From DASTPP01 sp035762175 (GTDB lineage: Bacteria; Myxococcota_A; Polyangia; Polyangiales; Polyangiaceae), in the NCBI GenBank assembly GCA_035762175.1, contig DASTPP010000142.1, positions 1 through 50,333 on the forward strand: DNA of 50,333 nt, read 5' to 3'. The notes beneath the pieces were generated by a model. The model was not told where the DNA came from and made no database searches. It saw only the letters and a program-made list of their open reading frames with translations. This document shows positions 50,254 to 50,333 of the stretch, in pieces (position 1 is the stretch's first letter; each line of letters begins with the position of its first letter). The position numbers were made by a program, and so were the translations under genes.

Positions 50254-50279
50254 AGCCCGGCCCTCGCTGGGGCCGGGCT
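50254..50279. terminator. 10-bp GC hairpin after member D
   Basis: AGCCCGGCCC (50254-50263) pairs with GGGCCGGGCT (50270-50279) across a 6-nt loop, 20 bases after the stop. It is a likely terminator, though no T run follows. Nothing else is seen up to the window end. Confidence 0.55.
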
Positions 50280-50333
50280 CGCGCGCCGCGAGCCGCTCGC
50301 GCGCGCTCGCCCGCGGGGGCCGAAGCCCGTGGG

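Overview
The window is very G+C-rich. Its gene content points to a myxobacterium, probably of the Polyangiales/Sorangium type; this is inference from gene content, because no rRNA or marker gene is present. The signs are three Hanks-type Ser/Thr kinases, PEGA/TPR and RCC1 proteins, many lipoproteins with Gly/Ala/Ser-rich linkers after the lipidated Cys, a GH13 lipoprotein, and many Pro/Ala-rich tandem repeats inside proteins. I saw no tRNA, rRNA or CRISPR array.

Left third (1-22.3 kb). Mostly household and surface genes: a FabH-type ketoacyl-ACP synthase, a YwbE-domain protein, a delta-60 repeat lipoprotein, a papain-like cysteine peptidase, a GH13 amylase lipoprotein, a BtuF-like binding protein, a dual-specificity phosphatase, a GNAT enzyme with a collagen-like leader, an AlkD-type glycosylase, and a minus-strand operon of Ser/Thr kinase, TPR/PEGA protein and RCC1 lipoprotein. 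Two members of an unrecognised paralogous family (3358-4461 minus and 5199-6128 plus) diverge around a nine-unit 42-bp array of short dyads. A broken third copy lies at 9084 and a fourth intact one at 49145.

Middle (22.3-36.9 kb). After a short WYL-like gene comes an A+T-richer patch (about 23.0-25.1 kb) with a TIR-domain gene broken by two compensating indels and a small Cys-containing protein. Next is a second kinase operon: kinase, PEGA protein and two lipoproteins, tightly packed. Immediately after it is the main find, a two-gene Septu-like defence system. The first gene (31530-33674) fuses a nucleoside-phosphorylase-like domain that lacks the usual acidic active-site residues to a PtuA-like ATPase. 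The second (33671-34489), overlapping it by ATGA, is a PtuB-like HNH nuclease. Downstream are a four-unit 42-bp palindrome array, a 48-codon acidic peptide gene with an ideal ribosome binding site, and a 107-bp MITE-like element with a second partial copy.

Right third (36.9-50.3 kb). A minus-strand cluster encodes a 1263-aa kinase-NACHT STAND protein, an acyl-CoA dehydrogenase and a cyclopropane-fatty-acid synthase-like methyltransferase. Next comes an IS graveyard with IS701, IS66 and IS110 fragments, then a serine beta-lactamase-family lipoprotein and a lipoprotein that converge on three stacked hairpins. A 230-bp A+T-rich element with 37-bp perfect inverted repeats stands before the last paralogous family member.

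The genes do not form one pathway. The window looks like core genes interleaved with signalling operons and accessory islands (Septu-like pair, TIR gene, kinase-NACHT, orphan antitoxin, IS debris), with an unusual amount of palindromic tandem-repeat DNA, much of it with a 42-bp period.
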